This document shows, in pieces, positions 16,701 through 24,548 of a stretch of 25,906 bases of DNA (positions are counted from its first letter, which is position 1; every line of letters starts with the position of its first letter). Source of the DNA: Chloroflexota bacterium (GTDB lineage Bacteria; Chloroflexota; Chloroflexia; QHBQ01; JADMIH01); contig JADMIH010000039.1 of NCBI GenBank assembly GCA_015478675.1, positions 1-25,906 of the forward strand. Reading direction: 5' to 3'. Below the pieces are notes generated by a model. That model worked only from the letters and a program-made list of their open reading frames with translations. It had not been told where the DNA came from and did no database searches. Made by a program: the position numbers and the translations under genes.

Positions 16701-18364
16701 TCAACTCTAACCTCTTCAAGAACCTGTGGGACGAGACTATGCCTATCGAGCACTCGATGATCTCGCGCAGTGTAGAGCAGGCGCAGGTCAAGATGGAAGG
16801 GTACAACTTCGATACGCGCAAGCATCTGGTCGAGTACGACGATGTGGTGAACACCCACCGCGACGTTATATATAATGAGCGGCGCTTCGTTATCAAAGAC
16901 GGCGATCCTCGCCCTATTATCGGCGAGATGATAGCCGACAAGGTGCAGGAGTTCGCCGCCCCCGCGGGCGACGATGCCCGAAAGAAGCGAGATCGGGGCG
17001 CTACATCGGGCTACGCCGAGATGTTCGATGCCCTCAAAGAAACGTTCCCTGATGATATACTTCGGCGGTTGCTACGCTCAATCTTGACAGCGCGTGTAGT
17101 GCCTGTGCTGGAGGAAGGGGACACAGAAGGCTTTATCGAGGAGATAAAGCTGCTGGCCCAGGAAGCATACGAAAGCACCCGAGAAACCCAGGTCAAAAAC
17201 GTGGATGAGAAGCTACAGGAGTTCTACCACGTCGGTGACGAGTACTACGAAATCGCGGGCGAAGGCACTCTCGACTACGACAAGCTAACACAGATGCTCA
17301 GCTTGCCGCCCGACATCGTGAAGAAGATAAGCGCGGAAGAGATGGACTACGATGCGGCGCGCGAGTTCCTCTCAGAGATAGTCAGAGAGAACTTTGCTGC
17401 TGCCCAGCAGCCGTTGTTGGAGAAGCTGCAAAGCTTTCTTGAAGAGCAGACAAGGCACGCTAATATCCCCCAGGAGAATGCGCCCAAAGAGCAGCTGGAA
17501 TTGCTTACTCGCGCTCTGGTAGAGACTATAGACAACAACTTCCCATTATCACCTGTATCGGCAGCCCGCTATGTAGAAGCTGAGAGCGCGGACAGCAGGT
17601 CGTCTATGATGGGCGGCGCTGCCACTGATGGCGTGGTGGCAGAGATAAGGGACCAGTTGGAGCTTCTCTACGACGAAGTGGAGAAGACGCTGGGCGACGT
17701 TTTCATCGAGACCAACCTTCAGATGCCTCTTATTTCGCTGGTGGACAACCGCTTGCCGCGCTCCGTCTACACGCAGATCGAGGAAAGGCTGGGTGTTGAA
17801 GGCCTTGAGCAGGTAGAGAATGTGCCCCTGGGACAGTTGGACCCCGAAGCGCGAGAGGTCGTGAAAGACGCATTTGTACGCTGGCAGGAATCCGACCTGA
17901 TGCTGCGGGTGATAGACTATCTCTGGACGCGCCACCTTACCACTATGGAGCAGCTGCGCCACTCTATCGGCTTGCAGGCTTACGGCCAGAAAGACCCTCT
18001 GGTGCAGTATAAAGTGAAGGCGTATGAGCTATTCGACGACCTCAAGGCCGAGATACGCCAGCTTGTGGTGCTCAACGTCCTGCTGATGGGAGCCAAAGCC
18101 GAGGCAGCGCGCGCCGCTACTCGTCCCGCGCCCCCGCAGCCTCAGCGCGAGGCACAAGCCCCAACTAATGGGCGCGCACAAAACGGCGGCAACGGCAAGC
18201 CCAGGCATAGCCAATCACAGGCCAGGGCAGGTGGAGGCCAGCGCGCTGCTACGCCGGCCCCGGTCGGCGCGGGCGTCGGCCCGGGTCACAAGGCCAAGAT
18301 TGGGCGCAACGACCCCTGCTTCTGCGGCAGCGGTCGTAAGTACAAGCAGTGTCACGGGAGGTAA
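13736..18364 (+). CDS. secA: protein translocase ATPase SecA, very long form with two large insertions
   Basis: SecA is the ATPase that pushes unfolded proteins through SecYEG. All core motifs are present: the N-terminal MVKWLSGLFDNTDKELGQLRK, Walker A MKTGEGKT (K523), Walker B DEVDN (624-628) followed by ILIDEARTPLIISG, GMTGTA (from 802), NMAGRGTDI (918-926), GRAGRQGD, the scaffold helix IDYLWTRHL (W1397), and a C-terminal SEC-C zinc motif CFC-x8-CH after a Pro/Gln/Ala linker. The protein has 1542 residues against 901 in E. coli. Walker A lies about 415 residues later than in E. coli, because of a helical, Glu/Ala-rich insertion at about 40-450. A second gain of about 210 residues lies between YDDVVN (about 1034) and the scaffold helix. 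I chose ATG 13736, which follows AAAGGAAAAG; an upstream TTG is unlikely. One continuous frame. Confidence 0.95.
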   Translation: MVKWLSGLFDNTDKELGQLRKSVNASNAEAIKLLEAEREHIAGIRAAAFGEMEKGGAVAEWRAIYASEVESVTAATRRLAAEAEGLRAVIEEGEQTSRDLSVLLADAKQLTMMNSEKVQRPPAERRELEAEISVLVEELSEQLALMLETKPALREAILQAVPKAKLPPQLPSADEMSKQVEATAAFLGREVAGYFSRTNETMLALRRAVGLQRLAELSHEGFTPPSTTEVDVAAQELVRALAQRDLLKHFTRQGLLLTQELKAASGVEDASQSVANGSKDGGVRRFGASRPPTPGLQPMGKDSLADELYWEEQATGELLAMAASAIGEKPQSAEIILLAEKFAGREEHLQARTSIFRVRIIEARTAFWQEIQGKIADVVGAEAIAPYAERFEELDKEQEVLVAQVEEQDSNWDLPVAVKPDTAADLMQRRDILENQTFAELMNDLRAEDRGAYDRLKALQEEFRKEQRKDEHNVLTELIPEAFAVIWEASRRTTALRPYDVQFIGGIVLFEGKIAEMKTGEGKTLVAVAPLYLNALSARGAHLCTVNEYLVKRDSDWMGAIYKMLGLSVGVILSGMAPWERKSEYASDITYGTTSEFGFDYLRDNIANSPDDMVQRPHNFCIVDEVDNILIDEARTPLIISGASEGSADVHIKAAQFAKTLRPETDYTVDEKSRSATLTDEGINRAEQFFRIDNLYHPDNFQLVYGVDNALKAHALFRRDKDYVLWQEGKVVSASERLNPKLDVEVVIVDEFTGRMMQGRRYSEGLHEAIEAKEGIRVQSESQTFATITIQNYFRLYPKLAGMTGTAATEAEEFFKIYKLEVMPVPTHRPMVRVDNPDRIYRTEPAKFAAVVDEIDEMHKEGRPVLVGTVSIEKSEELSKMLEERGVPHSVLNAKQHEREASIVAQAGQRGAVTIATNMAGRGTDITLGFGVNELGGLHIIGTERHESRRIDNQLRGRAGRQGDSGSSRFFVSVEDEIMRRSGVNQNIVNSNLFKNLWDETMPIEHSMISRSVEQAQVKMEGYNFDTRKHLVEYDDVVNTHRDVIYNERRFVIKDGDPRPIIGEMIADKVQEFAAPAGDDARKKRDRGATSGYAEMFDALKETFPDDILRRLLRSILTARVVPVLEEGDTEGFIEEIKLLAQEAYESTRETQVKNVDEKLQEFYHVGDEYYEIAGEGTLDYDKLTQMLSLPPDIVKKISAEEMDYDAAREFLSEIVRENFAAAQQPLLEKLQSFLEEQTRHANIPQENAPKEQLELLTRALVETIDNNFPLSPVSAARYVEAESADSRSSMMGGAATDGVVAEIRDQLELLYDEVEKTLGDVFIETNLQMPLISLVDNRLPRSVYTQIEERLGVEGLEQVENVPLGQLDPEAREVVKDAFVRWQESDLMLRVIDYLWTRHLTTMEQLRHSIGLQAYGQKDPLVQYKVKAYELFDDLKAEIRQLVVLNVLLMGAKAEAARAATRPAPPQPQREAQAPTNGRAQNGGNGKPRHSQSQARAGGGQRAATPAPVGAGVGPGHKAKIGRNDPCFCGSGRKYKQCHGR

Positions 18365-18407
18365 ACCGGACGGCGCATCTACTATACGCGGTCTCTTCGC
18401 AAGCCCT

Positions 18408-19679
18408 GTGAATATTCGCTCTCTGACTGTGGGCGCGGCACTGCCCCAAGACGCGGCAAATCGCGCCCAATTAATCACCCAGCTGGGGCAGTTTGCCCAT
18501 GCAGGGCGGGCTGCCTTACAGAGAGATGGCTACACAGTTCAAAGTGTACGCCTCGCGACCCAACCCCTCGAACGCTGGCTCGTCTCTTCCTCGAAAGCTC
18601 CTCAAATCATCGCGGAGCTGGGCGAACAGTGTGCCCAGGCAGGCATTGACTACTGCTCTCTGGGCACCATCCAGGCTGGAGTGGAGAGCGCTGATAGCCA
18701 CGTCAACGCCCTACTGGAGATGGTCCCTGAGCTTCTCATGGCCGCCGAAAATGTCTTCGCCAGCGTGCAAGTAGGAGTTCGCGGCAGCACAGAGAGCAAC
18801 GGAGGGATAAACCTCAACGCAGTGCGGGCAGCAGCACGCACAATGCAGATGCTATCAGATAAAACAGCGGCCGGTTTCGGCAACCTGCGCTTCGCGGCGG
18901 CGGCCAACTGCCCGCCCCACGTACCTTTTTTCCCGGCAGCATATTACGTAGAGGATGATCGCAACAGGGCAGAGCCTGAGTTTGGCCTGGCCCTCGAAGC
19001 CGCCGACCTTGCGGTGCTCGCTATAAACAGCGCTCGCACGCATGAAGAAGCCCGCCAGAATCTCCTCGCCCTCCTGGTGGAGCATGGCACCAAAGTGGTG
19101 GAGGCATGTGGCGCGGCCAGTATCGAGCATGGATATACTTTCACGGGGCTGGATGTTTCTATGGCTCCCTACCCTGCGCCCGACCGCAGCATAGCTCGCG
19201 CTCTCGAAACTCTGAGTGGCGCGCCCTTTGGTGGGCCGGGTACATTGGCGGCTGCCACCTTCTTCACAGGTGCGCTCAAGCAAGCCCGCACACTGCTCCC
19301 TACCGTCGGCTACTCAGGCCTCATGCTCCCTCTGCTTGAGGACCAGACGCTCGCCGACCGCACAGCCGAAGGTCTGGTTACGCTTGATACTCTGCTCTTG
19401 CTGTCTGCGGTCTGCGGTCTTGGCCTCGATACTGTGCCTCTGCCGGGAGATGTGCCAGTCGCGCAGCTGGAGCGCATTATCCTGGACATGGCCTCGCTTG
19501 CCATCAGGCTCGACAAGCCGCTTACCGCTCGCCTCTTGCCCGTTCCCGGCAAAAAGGCGGGTGATATAGCAGAGTGGCCCGATTTTCCCTACTTTGCCAG
19601 AGGCCGGGTGATGAGCATTCCCGACGCTCCCGACGAGGGGCAAGGGCTTTTCAACGGCGACTGGCTGAGGGTAGATTAG
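18408..19679 (+). CDS. DUF711 (UPF0210) family protein
   Basis: This matches the DUF711 family of unknown function, whose known structure resembles the pyruvate formate-lyase/ribonucleotide reductase barrel without a clear active site. Recognisable blocks are MNIRSLTVG at the start, GFGNLRFAAAANCPPHVPFFPAAY (156-179), GLDVSMAPYP, GYSGLMLPLLED, VCGLGLDTVPLPGD and KPLTARLLPVPGKKAGD. The frame stays open back into secA, but the family begins at the IRS.T.G block, so GTG 18408 is the best start (423 residues). It lies 43 bp after the secA stop and has no good ribosome site just before it; GGGAGG overlaps the secA stop. Cytoplasmic. Bacterial homologues are often paired with an ACT-domain protein, which is absent here. 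Confidence 0.83.
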   Translation: MNIRSLTVGAALPQDAANRAQLITQLGQFAHAGRAALQRDGYTVQSVRLATQPLERWLVSSSKAPQIIAELGEQCAQAGIDYCSLGTIQAGVESADSHVNALLEMVPELLMAAENVFASVQVGVRGSTESNGGINLNAVRAAARTMQMLSDKTAAGFGNLRFAAAANCPPHVPFFPAAYYVEDDRNRAEPEFGLALEAADLAVLAINSARTHEEARQNLLALLVEHGTKVVEACGAASIEHGYTFTGLDVSMAPYPAPDRSIARALETLSGAPFGGPGTLAAATFFTGALKQARTLLPTVGYSGLMLPLLEDQTLADRTAEGLVTLDTLLLLSAVCGLGLDTVPLPGDVPVAQLERIILDMASLAIRLDKPLTARLLPVPGKKAGDIAEWPDFPYFARGRVMSIPDAPDEGQGLFNGDWLRVD

Positions 19680-19732
19680 GAGCATCTGAAGCTCGCAGCA
19701 GCTTTTCGCGGAGGGTTCAACCCACTCGATAA

Positions 19733-19789
19733 GCAAGCACCCATTCCCCTAACCCTTATTGGATAGGGGTTGGGGTGGGGTGCTTGCCA
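19733..19789. terminator. long G/C-rich hairpin between convergent genes
   Basis: GCAAGCACCCATTCCCCTAA (from 19733) pairs imperfectly with the strand ending GGGGTGGGGTGCTTGC near 19787. It lies between the ends of the DUF711 gene (+) and galK (-), so it may stop both transcripts, although there is no T-run. The same CCCCTAACCC style recurs in other intergenic repeats of the window. Confidence 0.5.
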
Positions 19790-19838
19790 CAGGGCAATAT
19801 TGACAAAATCGTACTCTCTGAAAGCTGCTGCCGGAAGG

Positions 19839-21014
19839 CTATACCTGTAGCCGCTCTACTTCCAACCCACCTACAGGCCGGACCTTGTACGCCGCGGCGG
19901 GGAGCGAAGTCTCTTCCGCATAGCGGCGAATTACCTGGCGGTCGAAATCGCGCATTGCCGAGGATTTTATCAGGTTAATTGTGCAGCCGCCAAAGCCCGC
20001 GCCAGTCATTCGCGCGCCAAGCACCCCTTCTGTCTCCTGGGCAAGCTCAACCAGACGGTCCATGAAGGGGTTGCTCACCTCAAAGTCGCTCCGCAAGCTC
20101 TCATGTGACTCGTTCATCAGCTCGCCAACGCTGTCGTAATCGTCTACTGATAGGGCTGCAACCGTTTGCAAAACGCGCGCGTTTTCGGTAACAACATGGC
20201 GGGCACGTTTATAAAGCGTCGGGTAGAGCTTACCGCCGTGCCTGCTGAGCATCTCAGTGGTGATGTCCCGCAGGGAGTGTAGATCGAGATTATAGGTGAT
20301 AACTTTGAGGGCGCCCACGGCAGCCTCGCACTCTTTACGGCGCTTGGCGTACGCGGAGTCGGCGAGGTCGCGCTTGATGCTGCTATTTACCACCACCAGT
20401 GAGAGGCCATGAGCGTCAAGGTTAAGCGGCACGTCAGTACTGTTCTGCGAACGACAATCTATCAGCAAGGCAGATTTAGGCTCGCACAGGGCGATAGCCA
20501 TCTGGTCCATGATGCCTACAGGTACGCCAATAAAATCATTCTCGATCTTCTGTGCTGCACGCGCCAGCTCGATCCTCGGTATGCTCCAGCCTGAGATAGC
20601 AGAGATAGCAGCGAGGAGGCCGAGAAGCATTGAGGCTGACGACGACAGCCCGGCCCCCACAGGCAGATCGCCCCAGATGAGCACGTCAGCGCCTGTAGGT
20701 GTGTACTGGCGCTCGTGCAGCCACCACGCTACGCCACGCACGTAGTTGGCCCAATGAGCGTTCTCTCCAAGAAGCATCAGAGGCCCATCGAGGTCTATCT
20801 CTACACTTTCGTCCATGCTTTCAGAGTAGACGTGCAGTGCCCTGTCGGAGCGCGGGCCGACAGCCACCTTTGTGTACCTATCTATCGCTGTGGGTAAAAC
20901 GAAGCCGAGGTTGTAATCTGTGTGCTCGCCGATGATGTTGACACGCCCCGGCGATCTAACCAGAATTGCAGGCTCAGTGCCGAACCGCTCTGCGAACGAT
21001 AACTCTTTAGCCAT
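19839..21014 (-). CDS. galK: galactokinase
   Basis: Galactokinase phosphorylates alpha-D-galactose to galactose-1-phosphate with ATP, the first step of the Leloir pathway, in the cytoplasm. The 391-residue length is normal. It has the galactokinase signature PGRVNIIGEHTDYNLGFVLP (22-41, with R24 and E30-H31-T-D-Y34 at the sugar site), the GHMP ATP-binding motif GAGLSSSAS (120-128), the catalytic base D170 in GVPVGIMDQM, and the third motif GARMTGAGFGGC (333-344). The ATG at 21014 follows GGAG by 7 nt. It is the second gene of a likely galE-galK operon. No galT is in the window. Confidence 0.96.
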   Translation of the reverse strand: MAKELSFAERFGTEPAILVRSPGRVNIIGEHTDYNLGFVLPTAIDRYTKVAVGPRSDRALHVYSESMDESVEIDLDGPLMLLGENAHWANYVRGVAWWLHERQYTPTGADVLIWGDLPVGAGLSSSASMLLGLLAAISAISGWSIPRIELARAAQKIENDFIGVPVGIMDQMAIALCEPKSALLIDCRSQNSTDVPLNLDAHGLSLVVVNSSIKRDLADSAYAKRRKECEAAVGALKVITYNLDLHSLRDITTEMLSRHGGKLYPTLYKRARHVVTENARVLQTVAALSVDDYDSVGELMNESHESLRSDFEVSNPFMDRLVELAQETEGVLGARMTGAGFGGCTINLIKSSAMRDFDRQVIRRYAEETSLPAAAYKVRPVGGLEVERLQV

Positions 21015-21034
21015 GAAATAGCTCCAGCCAATCG

Positions 21035-21132
21035 TGAATTATCAACTAGCGGTACCATCAGGTCAGATCATTATAAAGTAAGAGATATTTGCTTCTAACT
21101 ACCATCCTACCTTACCGCTGGTTCACAATTCA
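21035..21132. repeat. imperfect inverted repeat between galE and galK
   Basis: The arm TGAATTATCAACTAGCGGTA (21035-21054) matches the reverse complement of 21113-21132 at 17 of 20 positions, enclosing 58 bp. It fills the 122-bp gap between the two genes. It could be a 98-bp miniature inverted-repeat element or an RNA stem-loop that affects galK expression relative to galE. Confidence 0.6.
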
Positions 21133-21136
21133 TAAT

Positions 21137-22147
21137 TCATTCGTAGCCAAGGGGGTGGGTTTGCTGCCACTTCCAGGCTGTTTTGATTATCTCTTCAAGG
21201 CCCGGGTACTTGGGTTTCCAACCCAGGCTGGTAGTTACCTCCTCTGAGGAGGCCACCAGCACCGGCGGGTCGCCTACGCGTCGCGGGCCGGCTTGTGCGA
21301 CTATCTCTCGCCCTGTCACCTTGCGAGCGGTATCTATCACTTCCTTGACGGAGAAGCCCGAGCCGTTGCCCAGGTTGAATATCCGGCTCTCTCCACCTTC
21401 CGCCAGCCAGCCGAGCGCCAGCATGTGCGCTTGTGCCAGGTCTTCTACATGTATATAATCGCGTATTGCTGTGCCGTCGGGCGTGGGGTAATCGTCACCG
21501 TATATTTGCACCTGCGGGCGCTGCCCTAACGCTGCCTGTAGCACTATCGGTATGATATGTGTTTCCGGGTCGTGTACCTCGCCAAAGTTATCTGAAGCGC
21601 CCGCCGCGTTGAAGTACCTCAGCGAGACAAACTTCAGGTCACCCGCTTCATCAAACCACTTCAGCATTCTCTCGAACGCCAGCTTCGACTCTCCATAAGG
21701 ATTTATAGGTACCGTCGAATCCGTCTCCTTTATAGGGACGCTCTCCGGCATTCCGTATGTAGCGGCGGTTGATGAGAAGACCAGCAGCTTCGCGCCGGTG
21801 CGTATCATCGCTTCAACCAGGGTAAGAGAGGCGCAAACGTTGTTGTTGAAGTATTTACCCGGCACTTCCATCGACTCGCCAACCAGCGAGTGCGCGGCGA
21901 AGTGCATAACCGCCTGGACATTGTTGTCGCGCAGGGTGCTTTCTACCAACGCCAGGTCTGCAAGATCGCCCTCAACGAAGTGTGCACGAGGATCAACCGC
22001 CTCTTTGTGCCCCTTTATCAAGTTGTCAAATACGACAACACTGTGGCCCGCATTGGCAAGCATCTCCACCGCTATGCTGCCTATGTAGCCTGCCCCCCCT
22101 GTGACGAGTATTCTCATACCACCTGCATCGGGCTTGGCAATATTCAT
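21137..22147 (-). CDS. galE: UDP-glucose 4-epimerase
   Basis: GalE interconverts UDP-galactose and UDP-glucose using tightly bound NAD+, feeding both the Leloir pathway and glycan synthesis. The 336-residue protein has the NAD motif GGAGYIG (17-23), D41-N in VVFDN, HFAAHSLVGES (82-92), the catalytic FSSTAATYG with Ser/Thr126-127, and Y151-G-E-S-K155. The C-terminal substrate domain includes RDYIHVEDLAQAH. I chose ATG 22147 because GGGAGG lies 8 nt upstream; a longer in-frame start 20 codons earlier has no support. It is followed by galK on the same strand and is divergent from glyA. Confidence 0.95.
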   Translation of the reverse strand: MNIAKPDAGGMRILVTGGAGYIGSIAVEMLANAGHSVVVFDNLIKGHKEAVDPRAHFVEGDLADLALVESTLRDNNVQAVMHFAAHSLVGESMEVPGKYFNNNVCASLTLVEAMIRTGAKLLVFSSTAATYGMPESVPIKETDSTVPINPYGESKLAFERMLKWFDEAGDLKFVSLRYFNAAGASDNFGEVHDPETHIIPIVLQAALGQRPQVQIYGDDYPTPDGTAIRDYIHVEDLAQAHMLALGWLAEGGESRIFNLGNGSGFSVKEVIDTARKVTGREIVAQAGPRRVGDPPVLVASSEEVTTSLGWKPKYPGLEEIIKTAWKWQQTHPLGYE

Positions 22148-22273
22148 TATATCATCCTCCCTTCCGATTCCGAGACAAATTGTAAGTAGTACCGGGGTTA
22201 TAACCATAGTTACGTTTGGGCTACTCCTGTTGAGCTAACCGAGTACTCCTCTACACCAACCGGCGCAAGGATG

Positions 22274-22279
22274 TATAAT
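22274..22279 (+). promoter_or_regulatory. glyA -10 box
   Basis: A perfect TATAAT about 90 bp before the glyA start. The hexamer 17 bp upstream (near 22251-22256) is a poor -35, so a helper protein may be needed or the box may be chance. Confidence 0.4.
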
Positions 22280-22309
22280 GGGTGACCAGAGGTTAGGAAG
22301 CAGGGGTTA

Positions 22310-22331
22310 GGGATTAGCAATTGCTAATCCC
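22310..22331. promoter_or_regulatory. 22-bp perfect palindrome in the glyA leader (possible operator)
   Basis: GGGATTAGCAA and its exact complement form a gapless 22-bp palindrome, about 31 bp after the TATAAT and 37 bp before the glyA start. It may be a binding site for a dimeric regulator. As RNA it would fold as a hairpin. It is preceded by GGGGTTA, and a related GGGGTTAGGGAT...GGATTAGCA stretch lies at 13671-13692 upstream of secA. Confidence 0.5.
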
Positions 22332-22368
22332 CGGCCATTACAGATATTCTGTGATAGGAGCACCGAGA

Positions 22369-23670
22369 ATGTATACCACTCTTTCTCGACAGTCGCAAGG
22401 CGCGGGGATACCGAGCGAGCGCCCCCTCGATAGGCCGTTGCAGGAAGTTGACCCGGAGTTGTGGCAGGCGATCAAGAATGAGGAGCGCCGCCAGCACGAT
22501 AAGATAGAGCTGATCGCATCCGAGAACTACGTAAGCCGTGCTGTGCTGGAAGCTCAAGGCTCAGTGCTCACCAACAAGTATGCCGAAGGCTACCCAGGCA
22601 AGCGTTATTATGGCGGCTGCGAGTTTGTTGATGTGGCGGAGAGCCTGGCTATTAGCAGAGCCAGGGAGATATTTGGGGCTGATCATGCTAATGTGCAGCC
22701 GCACTCAGGCGCGCAGGCAAACATGGCAGTTTATATGGCCGTGTTGCAGCCGGGAGATAAGATTCTCGGCATGGGGTTGGCCTTTGGCGGGCACCTGACG
22801 CATGGCTATCCTATCAACTTTTCAGGCAAGTTATACCAGGCAAGCTCTTATGCGGTTGACCGCCAGACCGAGCGTTTGGACTACGACCTCCTTGAACAGC
22901 AAGCTATTGAGGAACGACCTAAGATGCTCGTTGTAGGAGCCAGCGCGTATCCACGCATCTTTGATTTCGAGAGATGCAGGCGTATTGCTGATGCGGCGGG
23001 CGCTATGCTAATGGTAGACATGGCCCATATCGCCGGCCTGGTTGCCGCCGGGCTGCACCCATCGCCTGTACCTTACGCCGACTTTGTGACTACCACCACG
23101 CATAAGACGCTTCGTGGGCCGCGAGGCGGCATGGTGCTTTGCAAAGCGCACTACGCAAAGGAGCTGGATAAGAGCGTCTTCCCAGGCATACAGGGTGGGC
23201 CGCTTATGCACGTGATCGCCGCAAAAGCTGTGGCTTTCAAAGAAGCTCTGGAGCCTGGATTCAAGGAATACCAGCAGCAAATCATCAACAATGCCCAGAG
23301 GTTGGCCTCGCGTCTTGAGGGCGAAGGTTTCCGCATTATATCAGGTGGCACAGACAATCATCTCATGCTGGCTGACGTTAGTCCCCTGGGGCTGACCGGC
23401 AAGGAAGCAGAGCAAGCCCTCGATGAAGTAGGGATCACCGTAAACAAAAACGCCATACCATACGACCCGCAGCCCCCCGCAAAGGCGAGTGGGATACGTG
23501 TGGGCACCCCAGCGGTCACCACAAGAGGCTTCCGCGAGCCTGAGATGGACTTGATAGCCGGTTTCATCGGCAGTGTGCTTAGAGCGCCCACAGATGAGGA
23601 GGTAAAAGCCAGAACAACAGAGCAAGTGCTTGAACTCTGCGGGCGCTTCCCTATGCCGGGTATTATCTAA
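22369..23670 (+). CDS. glyA: serine hydroxymethyltransferase
   Basis: GlyA is a pyridoxal-phosphate enzyme that converts serine and tetrahydrofolate to glycine and methylene-tetrahydrofolate, the main source of one-carbon units for purines, thymidylate and methionine. The 433-residue protein shows [32 protein letters not shown], the PLP-contacting [18 protein letters not shown], and [13 protein letters not shown], where K246 forms the Schiff base. It ends with the usual [18 protein letters not shown] block. I chose ATG 22369, preceded by AGGAG with an 8-9 nt spacer. The upstream in-frame start would run through the palindrome. It is followed by a hairpin and then upp. Confidence 0.97.
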   Translation: MYTTLSRQSQGAGIPSERPLDRPLQEVDPELWQAIKNEERRQHDKIELIASENYVSRAVLEAQGSVLTNKYAEGYPGKRYYGGCEFVDVAESLAISRAREIFGADHANVQPHSGAQANMAVYMAVLQPGDKILGMGLAFGGHLTHGYPINFSGKLYQASSYAVDRQTERLDYDLLEQQAIEERPKMLVVGASAYPRIFDFERCRRIADAAGAMLMVDMAHIAGLVAAGLHPSPVPYADFVTTTTHKTLRGPRGGMVLCKAHYAKELDKSVFPGIQGGPLMHVIAAKAVAFKEALEPGFKEYQQQIINNAQRLASRLEGEGFRIISGGTDNHLMLADVSPLGLTGKEAEQALDEVGITVNKNAIPYDPQPPAKASGIRVGTPAVTTRGFREPEMDLIAGFIGSVLRAPTDEEVKARTTEQVLELCGRFPMPGII

Positions 23671-23690
23671 GGGGCAGCAAATTGTCTCTC

Positions 23691-23722
23691 GCAGGGGCAA
23701 GGCTCTGCCTTGCCCCCTGTCC
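23691..23722 (+). terminator. hairpin after glyA
   Basis: CAGGGGCAAGGC pairs with GCCTTGCCCCCTG around a TCT loop, with one bulged base. Only a mixed T-rich stretch (TCCTTATATA) follows, so termination may be partial. This GGGGCAAGGC hairpin type is often a dispersed intergenic repeat. Confidence 0.6.
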
Positions 23723-23824
23723 TTATATACTATCTTTCATGATCAACTCCAATCCTCATATTGCCTGCAACCCGGCTTGTTGGGAGAAGGACCCCGATAA
23801 CCCGGCAATCCAGTAGAGGGGAAT

Positions 23825-24448
23825 ATGGAAAACCTTTACATATCGAACCACCCGCTCATTCAGCATAAGCTTGCGCTGATGCGTAGCGTTACGACCGAGC
23901 CGAAGAAGTTCCGCGAGGTGGTACACGAGATCACAAACCTCCTCATCTACGAAGCCACTCTTGACCTTGCGACAAAGGAAGTTGAGGTGCAAACCCCTCT
24001 TGGCAGCACATCCGGCCAGATGCTTTCGCAGCGCATCGGCCTGGTGCCCATCCTGCGGGCAGGCATCGGCATGGTGGACGCTATGCTAGATATGATACCC
24101 ACCGCTCAGGTGTGGCATATCGGCCTCTACCGTGACCACCGTACACTTCTGCCCGTTGAGTATTATAACAAGCTGCCTGTGCAGCCTACCGTAGATGTTT
24201 GCTTTGTCTTAGACCCGATGCTGGCGACGGCGGGCTCGGCTACGGCCACTGTGCAGGTGCTCAAAGATTGGGGAGCCAGGCAGATAAAGTACGTTGGCCT
24301 GATCGCAGCCCCGGAAGGAGTCGAGCGTCTGCACAGCGCGCACCCCGACGTGCCGATACACATAGCCGCCGTAGACAGCCACCTGAATGATAAAGGCTAT
24401 ATAGTTCCCGGTCTGGGTGATGCAGGCGACAGGCAGTTCGGGACATGA
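23825..24448 (+). CDS. upp: uracil phosphoribosyltransferase
   Basis: Upp salvages uracil with PRPP to make UMP, in the cytoplasm. The 207-residue length is normal. It has the N-terminal [12 protein letters not shown] (9-20), [13 protein letters not shown] (75-87), the PRPP-binding loop [13 protein letters not shown] (129-141; the family usually has ATGGS, so one Gly is Ala), and the uracil-binding [17 protein letters not shown] at the C-terminus (191-207). An AGAGG ribosome site lies 5 nt before ATG 23825. It is downstream of glyA beyond a hairpin. Confidence 0.96.
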   Translation: MENLYISNHPLIQHKLALMRSVTTEPKKFREVVHEITNLLIYEATLDLATKEVEVQTPLGSTSGQMLSQRIGLVPILRAGIGMVDAMLDMIPTAQVWHIGLYRDHRTLLPVEYYNKLPVQPTVDVCFVLDPMLATAGSATATVQVLKDWGARQIKYVGLIAAPEGVERLHSAHPDVPIHIAAVDSHLNDKGYIVPGLGDAGDRQFGT

Positions 24449-24548
24449 TGCGCGGTGCGTACTGCGCGCCTCTTTAGGTACGCTATCGCTATTCCCCTCG
24501 CCTATTACGCTCTACTACACGTCACATCCCATGTGCCCTCTTGACGCT

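Noticed and set aside
19733..19789. CRISPR-like or attachment-site repeat
   Set aside because: A single imperfect hairpin between convergent genes, no spacer-repeat series and no integrase.
22148..22368. Riboswitch (glycine, folate or SAM type) upstream of glyA
   Set aside because: Apart from the palindrome I found no multi-helix core or conserved riboswitch motif.
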